The notes below the pieces were generated by a model. It saw only the letters and a program-made list of their open reading frames with translations. It made no database searches and had not been told where the DNA came from. From Lentisphaerae bacterium GWF2_57_35 (GTDB lineage Bacteria; Verrucomicrobiota; Kiritimatiellia; CAIQIC01; GWF2-57-35), in NCBI GenBank assembly GCA_001804865.1, contig MHBK01000055.1, forward strand, positions 89,764 to 153,763: 64,000 nt of DNA. The letters run 5' to 3'. Below are positions 33,501 to 41,560 of the stretch, in pieces. Made by a program: the position numbers and the translations under genes. How positions within the stretch are numbered: the stretch's first letter is position 1; each line of letters starts with the position of its first letter.

Positions 33501-34549
33501 AAATTGCGGAACGATCCATTGATCGCGGCCATCCTGTTTATATTGTCGCTGAGATGTCGGCCAACCACGGTCATGATTTTGACACGGCGGTACGAATCAT
33601 TCGGGCGGCGAAGGAAGCTGGTGCCGATGCGATTAAGGTTCAAACCTATACGCCTGATACGCTGACCATTGATTGCGACCGGACGGAGTTTCGAATTGGG
33701 AAAGGGACGCTTTGGGAAGGGAGAACTCTTTATCAGCTCTATGGCGATGCCTATTTGCCGTGGGATTGGCAACCTAAGCTTAAATCGATCGCAAACGATA
33801 CGGGCTTACACTTTTTTTCAACCCCATTCGATGCAACAGCGGTTGATTTCCTTGAGACGATGGACGTTCCAGCTCATAAAATTGCTTCATTCGAGTTGGT
33901 GGATGCCGGACTGTTGTGCAAAGTGGCCCATACGGGCAAGCCGGTTATATTGTCCACTGGCATGGCTACACGGGAAGAGATTGACGAAGCGGTGGCGATT
34001 CTGCGTGGTGCTGGTTGCGAGCAACTAGCTCTTTTGAAGTGTACTAGCGCTTATCCTGCGGCGCCGGAAGAAATGAACCTGCGGACAATCCCCGACATGG
34101 CGCAACACTATGGAGTTCCGATTGGGTTGTCCGATCACACGCTTGGTATCATAACCGCCGTTACATCTGTAGCGCTCGGTGCGTGCATCATTGAGAAACA
34201 TTTTACGCTGTGTCGCGCCGACGGCGGGCCGGATAGTGCATTTTCGTTGGAGCCTCATGAATTCAAGGCGATGGTTGATGCAATCCGCGAGGCTGAGAAA
34301 GCAATGGGAACAGTAACCTACGAGGTTTCTGAACATGAAAAAGCCAACCGATTGTTTCGACGATCCCTCTTCACTGTTAGGGATATGAAGGCTGGGGAAC
34401 TGTTCACAGAAAAAAACGTCCGATCCATCCGGCCTGGACATGGACTGTTACCAAAATTCTTGGTTGATGTGCTTGGGAAAGAAGCTTCTTGCAGCATCAC
34501 ACGCGGCACCCCATTAAGTTGGGAATTGATACGAAATGAACCCGTTTGA
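33497..34549 (+). CDS. pseI: Pseudaminic acid synthase, PseI (NeuB family)
   Basis: 350 residues. The NeuB barrel begins PVYIVAEMSANHGHDFD (residues 14-30); IKVQTYTPDTLTID is the PseI-type variant of the substrate loop. FFSTPFDATAVDFLE, KIASFELVD and LLKCTSAYPA follow, then GLSDHTLGIITAV. Residues about 290-350 are the SAF antifreeze-like domain (RRSLFTVRDMKAGELFTEKNVRSIRPG). It condenses 6-deoxy-AltdiNAc with phosphoenolpyruvate. ATGA coupling to the PseG-PseH gene upstream. This ends the recognised Pse core; the acyl cassette starts 46 bases on. Confidence 0.93.
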   Translation: MKIAERSIDRGHPVYIVAEMSANHGHDFDTAVRIIRAAKEAGADAIKVQTYTPDTLTIDCDRTEFRIGKGTLWEGRTLYQLYGDAYLPWDWQPKLKSIANDTGLHFFSTPFDATAVDFLETMDVPAHKIASFELVDAGLLCKVAHTGKPVILSTGMATREEIDEAVAILRGAGCEQLALLKCTSAYPAAPEEMNLRTIPDMAQHYGVPIGLSDHTLGIITAVTSVALGACIIEKHFTLCRADGGPDSAFSLEPHEFKAMVDAIREAEKAMGTVTYEVSEHEKANRLFRRSLFTVRDMKAGELFTEKNVRSIRPGHGLLPKFLVDVLGKEASCSITRGTPLSWELIRNEPV

Positions 34550-34595
34550 GGTATGAGCATCGAAAATATTGGAATAACAGCAGGAGTAAAAGGTC

Positions 34596-35663
34596 ATGAA
34601 AATAATGGAAGTGACTTTGCGCGACGGAAGTTATGCCATCGATTTCCAGTTTACGGCGATCGATACAGGGGTGATCGGTTACGTGCTTGAGCAGTCAGGC
34701 TTTGAGTTTATTGAAGTTGGGCATGGTGTTGGACTTCATGCGTCCGAATCTGGCTATGGTGAGGCCGCAGATACGGATGAGGCCTATTTGAAGGCTGCCG
34801 CTGAGAACATTACACGGGCTAAATTTGGAATGTTCTGTATTCCTGGCATTGCCCGACTGGAAGATATAGATATGGCGGCAGAACACGGGATGGGTTTTAT
34901 TCGCATTGGCACCAATGTAACAGAGGTTGAAAAATCAGCGCCATTCATTGTCCGCGCTCGTGAACATGGCATGATGGTAACAGCAAATTTCATGAAGTCC
35001 TATGCACTGGAACCGCATAAGTTTGCGGAGAAGGTATTATTAAGCAAATCCTTTGGCTCAGAGGTCATTTATCTTGTTGATTCCTCCGGCGGTATGTTGC
35101 CTCAGGATATCGAGCTTTACATGCGGGCTGTTCGCGATGCATGCGATATCCCGATGGGTTTTCATGGACATGATAATCTTGGCATGGCCATCGCCAATTC
35201 AATGCGGGCTGTCGAAATGGGCGCTGAACTTGTGGACAGCTCATTGCAAGGCATGGGTCGGAGTGCAGGAAACGCGGCAACGGAAATGCTGGTTGTTGTC
35301 ATGGAAAAAATGGGCATCAAGACGGGCATTGATAAAATCGCTGCGATGGACGCCGGGGAAAAGTATATTCGTCCTCTTATCCGTCGTAAGGGGGTTAGTT
35401 CCTTGGATGTTATTGCCGGGGGCTCACAGTTTCACTCCAGTTATATGGGTATCATTCGTAAGTACTCGTTACGATATCAGGTGGATCCTCGCAGGCTCAT
35501 TGAGCGCCTATGCGAGGTTGATAAGATTAATGCATCACCCGAGCTTGTTGAAGATCTTGCTATAAATCTTCAGTCGGAACGAGCAGAAGTGTTTACGGCA
35601 AGGTTTGAATTTGATGACTATTTTGGAAAAGAACAGGACGCAAACAGGCACGGAATGAAGTGA
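34596..35663 (+). CDS. DRE-TIM aldolase/lyase, 4-hydroxy-2-oxovalerate aldolase-like
   Basis: 355 residues with good ribosome sites (AGGAG and AAAGG). The HMGL-type barrel starts EVTLRDGSYA (5-14), with the Arg-Asp pair; FMKSYALEP, VIYLVDSSGGMLP and the metal-binding HGHDN (about 188-192) follow. A C-terminal extension of about 90 residues resembles that of MhpE/DmpG aldolases (GGSQFHSSYMGIIRKYS). Such enzymes make or cleave a C-C bond using pyruvate. Here no acetaldehyde dehydrogenase partner is present. In context it may build a 4-hydroxy-2-oxo acid for the transaminase next to it (GTGA coupled). Confidence 0.82.
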   Translation: MKIMEVTLRDGSYAIDFQFTAIDTGVIGYVLEQSGFEFIEVGHGVGLHASESGYGEAADTDEAYLKAAAENITRAKFGMFCIPGIARLEDIDMAAEHGMGFIRIGTNVTEVEKSAPFIVRAREHGMMVTANFMKSYALEPHKFAEKVLLSKSFGSEVIYLVDSSGGMLPQDIELYMRAVRDACDIPMGFHGHDNLGMAIANSMRAVEMGAELVDSSLQGMGRSAGNAATEMLVVVMEKMGIKTGIDKIAAMDAGEKYIRPLIRRKGVSSLDVIAGGSQFHSSYMGIIRKYSLRYQVDPRRLIERLCEVDKINASPELVEDLAINLQSERAEVFTARFEFDDYFGKEQDANRHGMK

Positions 35664-36850
35664 ATAACCGTCTTGAACAATTGACTGAGTCCGTAACGTT
35701 GCGCATTGCCGACCGAGTTCGAGCATTGGGCTTGGAGGGAAAGTGTGTAATACGCTTACAGACGGGTGATCCAGATTTTCCAACACATCCATTGATTATT
35801 GAGAGTGCTTATCGCGCAATGCGGACTGGAGAAACACATTATTGCAACACGCGGGGATTGCCTGAGCTTCGCGATGCCATCGCGGCACAGATAGAACTCA
35901 GGTATGGATTGAACTTCGATCCCGGAAATGAGGTGTTGGTTACCCATGGGGGAATACATGCTGTGATGGCCGCTGTGTTTGCACTTGTGGATGCAGGAGA
36001 TGAAGTTTTGATTGAGGATCCGTGCTGGATGCCATATGTGGGGTGCACGGTAATGGCGGGGGGTACGCCCGTAAGATTTGCGGCAGATGTGAATGATGGT
36101 TTTCGGTTTTCAATAACCAATTTGCAGCAGAAGCTGACGCAACGCTCACGGCTCCTTATACTGAACTCGCCATGTAATCCCACAGGACGAATGTTGGACA
36201 GGAAGACGCTCCAAGAGATCGCGGCATTGGTCTTGGCGTACGACCTGTGGATTATTTCTGACGAGGTGTATGAGGCGCTGTCTTATGGCCATCCACATGT
36301 TCCGACCGCCGCTCTTGAAACTTTGCGTTCCCGTACTATTACGATTGGCAGTCTATCCAAAACGTACGCTATGACGGGTTGGCGTGTTGGATATGCCGTT
36401 GGTCCGGCTAAGGCGATATCCGAAATGCTTAAGGTCTCACAGTATTCCATTACGAATGTTGCCCCATATGTGCAGCGGGCCGCCGTAACAGCGATTACTA
36501 GTCCGGATGTGGCGCAATACGTAAAGGATATGCAGGCCATATATGCGATTCGGCGCAGCCAAGTTATAGAGACAATGAAAAGTTTGTCGAATTTGAAGGC
36601 ACAAGCGCCGGACGGCGCCTTTTATTTCATGATCGACATTTCCCAGTCAGGCATGAATTCTGAGGCATTTGCGAGTCGTTTGCTCGAAGAATATGCGGTG
36701 GCCGTTGTTCCTGGACAGGGCTTTGGCCCTGCAGCAGATTCGTTTGTCCGTGTAACTTTTGCGGCGCCAATTCAAGAGGTGATTGAAGGGCTTTCTCTCG
36801 TTGGCGCATTCATCACGAAGCTTCTAAACTCACCCTCGGATGCGGTATGA
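35660..36850 (+). CDS. Class I/II PLP aminotransferase
   Basis: 396 residues, fold type I aspartate-aminotransferase family. GDPDFPTHPLIIESAYRAM and HYCNTRGLPELRDAIA are typical N-terminal motifs; NSPCNPTGRMLDR and SDEVYEALSYG bind PLP. SLSKTYAMTGWRVGYAV (about 234-250) carries the Schiff-base lysine. The C-terminal Arg of FVRVTFA recognises a carboxylate. With the aldolase before it, it may aminate a 2-oxo acid, or remove an amino group to supply one. GTGA and ATGA overlaps couple it to both neighbours. Confidence 0.87.
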   Translation: MNNRLEQLTESVTLRIADRVRALGLEGKCVIRLQTGDPDFPTHPLIIESAYRAMRTGETHYCNTRGLPELRDAIAAQIELRYGLNFDPGNEVLVTHGGIHAVMAAVFALVDAGDEVLIEDPCWMPYVGCTVMAGGTPVRFAADVNDGFRFSITNLQQKLTQRSRLLILNSPCNPTGRMLDRKTLQEIAALVLAYDLWIISDEVYEALSYGHPHVPTAALETLRSRTITIGSLSKTYAMTGWRVGYAVGPAKAISEMLKVSQYSITNVAPYVQRAAVTAITSPDVAQYVKDMQAIYAIRRSQVIETMKSLSNLKAQAPDGAFYFMIDISQSGMNSEAFASRLLEEYAVAVVPGQGFGPAADSFVRVTFAAPIQEVIEGLSLVGAFITKLLNSPSDAV

Positions 36851-38388
36851 CCGTTACTTCGCTAATCACCGGAATAGTCAGGTCTCGCTCTCACTCTGTA
36901 TTTCTGATTGATATGATACGGAGTGAAACTTACACCTTTTCCCAATTTGATGAATGGGCGCGCGGTCTTGCTTGGAATTTACAGGAACGAGGCCTAAAAA
37001 GAGGGGAACGAATTGCGTTTCTTCTGAAAAACGGCGCTGATTTTGCTGCCCTCTATTTTGCATGCCTGTATGCAGGTGTTGTGGCGGTGCCCGTCAATCC
37101 GGCGCTCTCGAAAAAAGAGATTGGATATATTCTTGAGCATGCAGGTCTTTGTGAGGTCATTTATGATGTTTCATATGCGGGATTATTTGACGCTTTGCGG
37201 CTGAAAGAGAAGCAGATTCGCCTATTATGTGCAGGGCGTTCCTCGTCGGTAGATGATGCGCACCTGTGGTGGAATACGTCGCCAGACTCGTCCGCTATTT
37301 GCATCACCCCAGAAATTTGTGACTCAGATGTTTACAGCCTGAATTTCACATCAGGAACAACCGGTTTGCCGAAGGGCGTTCCTCATCGCGTCGCTGACCT
37401 GTTCGCGGCCGCCAGGGCTTTCAACTTGCATACGGACATTGGTTCCAATCACCGCATTTACCATATACTGCCCATGTCCTACATGGCGGGATTTCTTAAT
37501 ACATTGATTTGTCCTTTTGTTGCTGGAGGCAGCGTCGTGGTAAATCATCCGTTTAGCCCACAAACCTTGTTTCAGTTTTGGGGCGGTGTCTGTCAATATC
37601 AAGTGAATACACTATGGTTGGTTCCCACCATGTTGTCTGCTTTACTGCGCGCCGATCGTGATTCTTTCGCGTCTGAATATTGCCGTTTAAATATTAGACT
37701 TGTCTGTGTTGGTACAGCCCCATTGCCCGCCAAGTTGAAATCAGATTTTGAGAAAGCCTATGGAATCAAGTTATACGAAAGTTATGGTCTTTCAGAAACC
37801 TTGTTTGTTGCAGGAAACACGCCGTCTATGGACTTCAAGGCGGGCTCAGTGGGCTGTGCATTGTCAGGAGTTGCCATTCGAATTGCTCAGGATGGAGAAA
37901 TCATGATACAAGCCCCCTGGACAATGCCGGGATATTTCAGTTACGATCTTCAGCGTCCGGATGTATTATCTCATTCATGGTTTCCATCTGGCGATATTGG
38001 ACATCTAGATGAAGATGGATATCTGTTTATCACCGGGCGCAAAAAGGATTTGATTATTCGTGGTGGACAGAATATCAGTCCTCGCTCTGTAGAAGAAGTT
38101 TTGGAGACGCATTCCGATGTCCTTCAGGTTGGAGTCGTGGGGATTCCTCATGCGTTTTACGGCGAGGAAGTAGTTGCTGTTGTCTTGTTGAAGCCCGGCC
38201 TTTCCATTGAAGTTCTTAAGGCGGAACTAGACGCGAAATGTCGTCAGGAATTAAGCTTTGCCTCTATTCCAACGAGATATGTTCAATGCAAAGAAATGCC
38301 AATGAGTGTTACTGGGAAACTGCAAAAAAACAAACTACGAGAATGGGTTCTTTCTGAAATTTCATGCAAGCGTACACAATCCATATGA
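36847..38388 (+). CDS. Acyl-CoA synthetase/AMP-dependent acid ligase
   Basis: 513 residues with all ANL superfamily signatures: the phosphate loop NFTSGTTGLPKGVPH (about 162-176), YESYGLSETLF (about 311), GDIGHLDEDGYLFITGRKKD (about 379-398), the hinge RGGQNISP, and the C-terminal catalytic Lys in MSVTGKLQKNKL (about 485). It activates a carboxylic acid as acyl-AMP and passes it to CoA or to a carrier protein. A stand-alone acyl carrier protein is encoded 2 kb downstream in the same cassette, which makes acyl-ACP loading likely. The acid is unknown. Confidence 0.9.
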   Translation: MTVTSLITGIVRSRSHSVFLIDMIRSETYTFSQFDEWARGLAWNLQERGLKRGERIAFLLKNGADFAALYFACLYAGVVAVPVNPALSKKEIGYILEHAGLCEVIYDVSYAGLFDALRLKEKQIRLLCAGRSSSVDDAHLWWNTSPDSSAICITPEICDSDVYSLNFTSGTTGLPKGVPHRVADLFAAARAFNLHTDIGSNHRIYHILPMSYMAGFLNTLICPFVAGGSVVVNHPFSPQTLFQFWGGVCQYQVNTLWLVPTMLSALLRADRDSFASEYCRLNIRLVCVGTAPLPAKLKSDFEKAYGIKLYESYGLSETLFVAGNTPSMDFKAGSVGCALSGVAIRIAQDGEIMIQAPWTMPGYFSYDLQRPDVLSHSWFPSGDIGHLDEDGYLFITGRKKDLIIRGGQNISPRSVEEVLETHSDVLQVGVVGIPHAFYGEEVVAVVLLKPGLSIEVLKAELDAKCRQELSFASIPTRYVQCKEMPMSVTGKLQKNKLREWVLSEISCKRTQSI

Positions 38389-38407
38389 GTACGACAAAGG
38401 AAACAAT

Positions 38408-39073
38408 ATGACCCAACGCATCATTGATTTATCATATCCAATTCATGAGGGTATGCCGACCTTTCCAGTACCTTGGCAGCCCGTGGTTGAAATTACACAA
38501 CTTGGTCGTCATGGAATTGAAGATCGGGAATCAAGGAGAATTGTGATGGGTACGCACACGGGTACCCATATGGACGCGCCCCTTCACTTTATTCCGAGAG
38601 GAGGTCCGATTGATAAGGTTCCTCTAGAGCTTCTCATCGGACCGGCGCGAATGGTTGATTTTTCGAATGCAAAATCCAAGCAGGAATTTGGAGTCAAGGA
38701 CTTTCAAAGAGTTCTGGGACGCGACCGACCCAAGCGACTTGTAATGCGTTTTGATTGGTCGCGTCACTGGGGGACAATCAAATACTATCAGAAACAGCCA
38801 TATATTTCCGAAGAAGCCGCTGAATGGTTAATCAAACAAGGCGTACGGCTGTTGGCTATGGACACGGCGCAAGCCGATAGCCCGGACAATGGCCGGAATG
38901 CGCCAAAAGATTCGCCGGTTCATAAGATCATGCTGGGGCAAGGCTGCTATTTTTTAGAGTACTTGACAAATCTTCATGAAGTTCAACATATGAACTTCGA
39001 GATGATTGTGCTTCCCTTGAAGTTACTTGATGCAGACGGCGCTCCTGCCCGTTGTATTGCCATAGAACCTTAA
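38408..39073 (+). CDS. Cyclase-family metal-dependent hydrolase
   Basis: 221 residues from ATG 38408 (AAAGGAAA upstream); a longer in-frame reading overlaps the ligase gene and is not needed. PF04199-type signature: IDLSYPIHEGMPTFP at the start, then MGTHTGTHMDAPLHFIP (about 43-59) with the metal-binding HxGTHxD. DTAQADSPD and a His at HEVQHMNFEM follow. Relatives include kynurenine formamidase and isatin hydrolase, which open or close amide or lactam bonds. In this cassette it may hydrolyse or cyclise an intermediate derived from the aminotransferase product. No neighbour suggests tryptophan degradation. Confidence 0.85.
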   Translation: MTQRIIDLSYPIHEGMPTFPVPWQPVVEITQLGRHGIEDRESRRIVMGTHTGTHMDAPLHFIPRGGPIDKVPLELLIGPARMVDFSNAKSKQEFGVKDFQRVLGRDRPKRLVMRFDWSRHWGTIKYYQKQPYISEEAAEWLIKQGVRLLAMDTAQADSPDNGRNAPKDSPVHKIMLGQGCYFLEYLTNLHEVQHMNFEMIVLPLKLLDADGAPARCIAIEP

Positions 39074-39151
39074 AGAACGTCCATTGTGACAAAGCCGCTT
39101 ATCCTTTCGGTGGTCAGCGGATCAATATTCGAACGGAACTCGGGATCGTGA

Positions 39152-40387
39152 ATGGAATCAAACAAAATGCGCTTTAATCAAGGTTCACAATACCGGCTTC
39201 CTCTGGATGTAATTTTTCAGCCAGGAGAGGGTTCTCAACCCGTGGCGACCAATGTGTTTACGCGATCACATGTGGAGGTAGATTTTAAAGTTTTAGAGAT
39301 ATTATTTTCGTTAAGTGAGTCGACGCCTGCCTTAGAGCTTCTGAATCGGCTCCGGTCCTGCGAACGACAGCTGTTCGCTCGTGATCTGACATGGTTTTCC
39401 AATCAGGATGGACTGTTGGCTGACCCATCCCAAAAGAAACGTAAGCAGATGTCTTATAATGCCCCGGGTGTTTTCTCGGCAGAGGAAATTCTGACGCTGC
39501 TTGTTGAACGATGCATCCTGGTGCCAACCGATGGTTCGTACGAGCGTTTTCTTGGGCGTAAGCAGAATATGTTTGATGACGCAAGCTTGGGGAACTTCCA
39601 TCAACAATTAGGGCGCTTTCTCCTTCTTGAAAAACGACAGAATCCTGACAACTGGTGGGTGCAACAGAAATTTGCCAAAGATGGCGAACAACTCCGGGAC
39701 AATCTGTATCGCTTTGTGCAATACAGTTTTTATGAGCGTACATTTACTCCCCAAGTCATTGGCGGTAAGCGTGTATTAGATGTTGGTTGTGGGGTTGGCT
39801 TCTATTCCAGGCATTTTGCGCGTCAAGGAGCCTATGTGCTGGGGATTGACCCAAGTGCAAAGTATATTGATCTGGCAAAGAAGCATACGCCAGCGGAAAT
39901 GTCAGCAGATTTTTTGCAGGTAGACATTGCTTCCGGCAGTGCCTTGGAGCAAATCGATTCAGAGAGTTTTGATCTGGTGGTTTTTCAGGACGCCTTGCTG
40001 TTCTATTTTGTCTCACCTGGCAACCAGCCGGTGACTACGATCAACAAGGTCTTGTCGGAGCTTCGTCGTGTGATGAAATCTGACGGCAGGATATTCGTGT
40101 TAGAGCCCCATGGTATCTTTTGGCTTCAACCTTGGATGGGGGAATTGAAACGCCCATTTACTGTGCTGACCGAATATCAGCACAAGTGGCATGGGGTAAC
40201 TCCCACGCTGGCGCAAATGTCGTCGGCCTTTGCAACGGCAGGATTATTGATTGAACGAATTGATGAATTGAATCCTGCTGAAGAGGCAAAAAAATACGAT
40301 GAGCGCGCATATGTTCATAGTCGTGAATTTCCTCAATGGTGGGCTTTTTGGCTCAGAAAAGGATGTCTAAATGAAACAATCAATTGA
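39152..40387 (+). CDS. SAM-dependent methyltransferase with an N-terminal domain of about 200 residues
   Basis: 411 residues. The C-terminal half is a class I methyltransferase: motif I GKRVLDVGCGVGFYSRHFAR (about 208-227), acidic GIDPSAKYIDLA, then FDLVVFQDALLFYF. The N-terminal 200 residues are not recognised; HVEVDFKVLEILFSLSEST (about 40-58) looks like a small winged-helix (PqqD-like) element that could dock a carrier protein. The acyl carrier protein gene overlaps its 3' end by 17 bases, so the methylated substrate may be carrier-bound. This last point is inference. Confidence 0.78.
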   Translation: MESNKMRFNQGSQYRLPLDVIFQPGEGSQPVATNVFTRSHVEVDFKVLEILFSLSESTPALELLNRLRSCERQLFARDLTWFSNQDGLLADPSQKKRKQMSYNAPGVFSAEEILTLLVERCILVPTDGSYERFLGRKQNMFDDASLGNFHQQLGRFLLLEKRQNPDNWWVQQKFAKDGEQLRDNLYRFVQYSFYERTFTPQVIGGKRVLDVGCGVGFYSRHFARQGAYVLGIDPSAKYIDLAKKHTPAEMSADFLQVDIASGSALEQIDSESFDLVVFQDALLFYFVSPGNQPVTTINKVLSELRRVMKSDGRIFVLEPHGIFWLQPWMGELKRPFTVLTEYQHKWHGVTPTLAQMSSAFATAGLLIERIDELNPAEEAKKYDERAYVHSREFPQWWAFWLRKGCLNETIN

Positions 40388-40628
40388 AGCCGAAATAGTG
40401 GAATTCCTGAAAAAAATGAATGCCTCAGTGGATTTGACTCAGTTTGATCACAAACATTCGCTGTTTGACGGCAATGTAGTCGATTCCTTCGGCATGGTGG
40501 AATTGATTACATTCCTTGAAGAACGTTATGCTATTCGTTTTGAAGGCAAGGATCTTGTAAAAGAGCATCTGGAGTCCATTGACCGTCTTGCCGAACTTGT
40601 GTTACAGCGCCAAGCTCAATTATCGTGA
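40371..40628 (+). CDS. Acyl carrier protein
   Basis: 85 residues, acidic and helical. The phosphopantetheine attachment motif is NVVDSFGMVELI with Ser39, and the family's third helix is LEERYAIRFEGKDL. The start AAAGGATGTCTAAATG has a strong ribosome site inside the methyltransferase gene, and its stop overlaps the acyltransferase start as GTGA. It would carry the activated acyl chain from the AMP-ligase to the N-acyltransferase. A dedicated ACP in a glycan locus usually means an unusual acyl group, as in the Vibrio cholerae O1 tetronate genes. Confidence 0.92.
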   Translation: MKQSIEAEIVEFLKKMNASVDLTQFDHKHSLFDGNVVDSFGMVELITFLEERYAIRFEGKDLVKEHLESIDRLAELVLQRQAQLS

Positions 40629-41458
40629 AAAGCTATAATTATTGCGATTTAGTCTGTGCACTGCGGGCGTGTGGGTTAAAACAAGGAGATATTGCGCTGG
40701 TTAGCACGGAGTTGTTTTCTTTGGGATGTATGGAGGGACTTAGAGATCGGCAGGTTTTTTATAATGCGTATGTGCAAGCCTTTCGTGAAGTTCTGGGCCC
40801 GGAGGGAACTCTTGTCGTCAATTCTTATTCTTTTCAAGTAGGACGGATGGGGATTCCGTATGAGCATGAAAAAACTCCATGTACAACCGGTGCGTTTTCC
40901 CAGCATGTGTTGACCCAGCCGGACTGCATAAGAAGCTTGCATCCAGTTTTTTCCGTTGCCGCTTTGGGTGCCCAGGCGAGCCGGATATGCTGCAATGTAT
41001 CCCGGTCCAATTACGGAGCTGAAAGCCCTGTAGATCGCATGCTTAAAGCGGGGGCAAAGGCTGTTCGCCTGGGCCTGGGTTTTGCAGCGAATGTATTTCT
41101 GCATTATGCCGAGGCCGTATATGGCGTACCATATATGTACAACAAAGTATTTGACGTTGAAGTTTTTGAAAAAGGTCGTCCTGTGGAAGGGCCTTTCATG
41201 GCTGTTGTCCGCTATTTGGATTTAGACTTAAAGTTCGATTTTTCCAAGATTCAAGAGTCTGTGGGCACAGCGGGGGTCGTCAAATCATCCGTGTTGGGTG
41301 CTGGGCAAGTGAATGCCGTCACGGCGTCAGATTATGTCGAGATAGCCATTCAATTACTTAAGAAGGACCCCTATGCGTTTCTGATGCGGCCTCCTTCCTA
41401 CACTAAAGGACGACATCCTTTTGATGGAATTACCAAAGGGCGCGATGGGATAAGTTAA
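40625..41458 (+). CDS. AAC(3)-family N-acyltransferase
   Basis: 277 residues from GTG. The Antibiotic_NAT fold shows in LKQGDIALVSTELFSLG at the start, FREVLGPEGTLVVNSYSF, SLHPVFSVAALG (His-Pro motif, about 101-112) and YGAESPVDRMLKAGAKAVRLG followed by HYAEAVYGVPY. The family transfers an acyl group to a primary amine of an aminoglycoside or other amino sugar. In this cassette, next to an acyl carrier protein, the likely acceptor is a sugar amine of the nonulosonic acid or its precursor, with acyl-ACP as donor. Antibiotic resistance is a less likely role. Confidence 0.87.
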   Translation: MKSYNYCDLVCALRACGLKQGDIALVSTELFSLGCMEGLRDRQVFYNAYVQAFREVLGPEGTLVVNSYSFQVGRMGIPYEHEKTPCTTGAFSQHVLTQPDCIRSLHPVFSVAALGAQASRICCNVSRSNYGAESPVDRMLKAGAKAVRLGLGFAANVFLHYAEAVYGVPYMYNKVFDVEVFEKGRPVEGPFMAVVRYLDLDLKFDFSKIQESVGTAGVVKSSVLGAGQVNAVTASDYVEIAIQLLKKDPYAFLMRPPSYTKGRHPFDGITKGRDGIS

Positions 41459-41560
41459 TCTGGTCGTATCGTTAATGGATTAAGGGGCCGTTTTATGAGC
41501 GGTAGGATTGATTGCTCATATAGAAAAAGAGGCGCTAATCGTATTTGAGTGGAGAGCAGC

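Noticed and set aside
40625..41458. Aminoglycoside resistance gene
   Set aside because: The AAC(3)-family protein is coupled to an acyl carrier protein and stands in a sugar cluster, with no mobile-element signs.
41493..41505. GAGCGGTAGGA as an RfaH-type ops element
   Set aside because: It differs from the GGCGGTAGC core, and no JUMPstart context is present.
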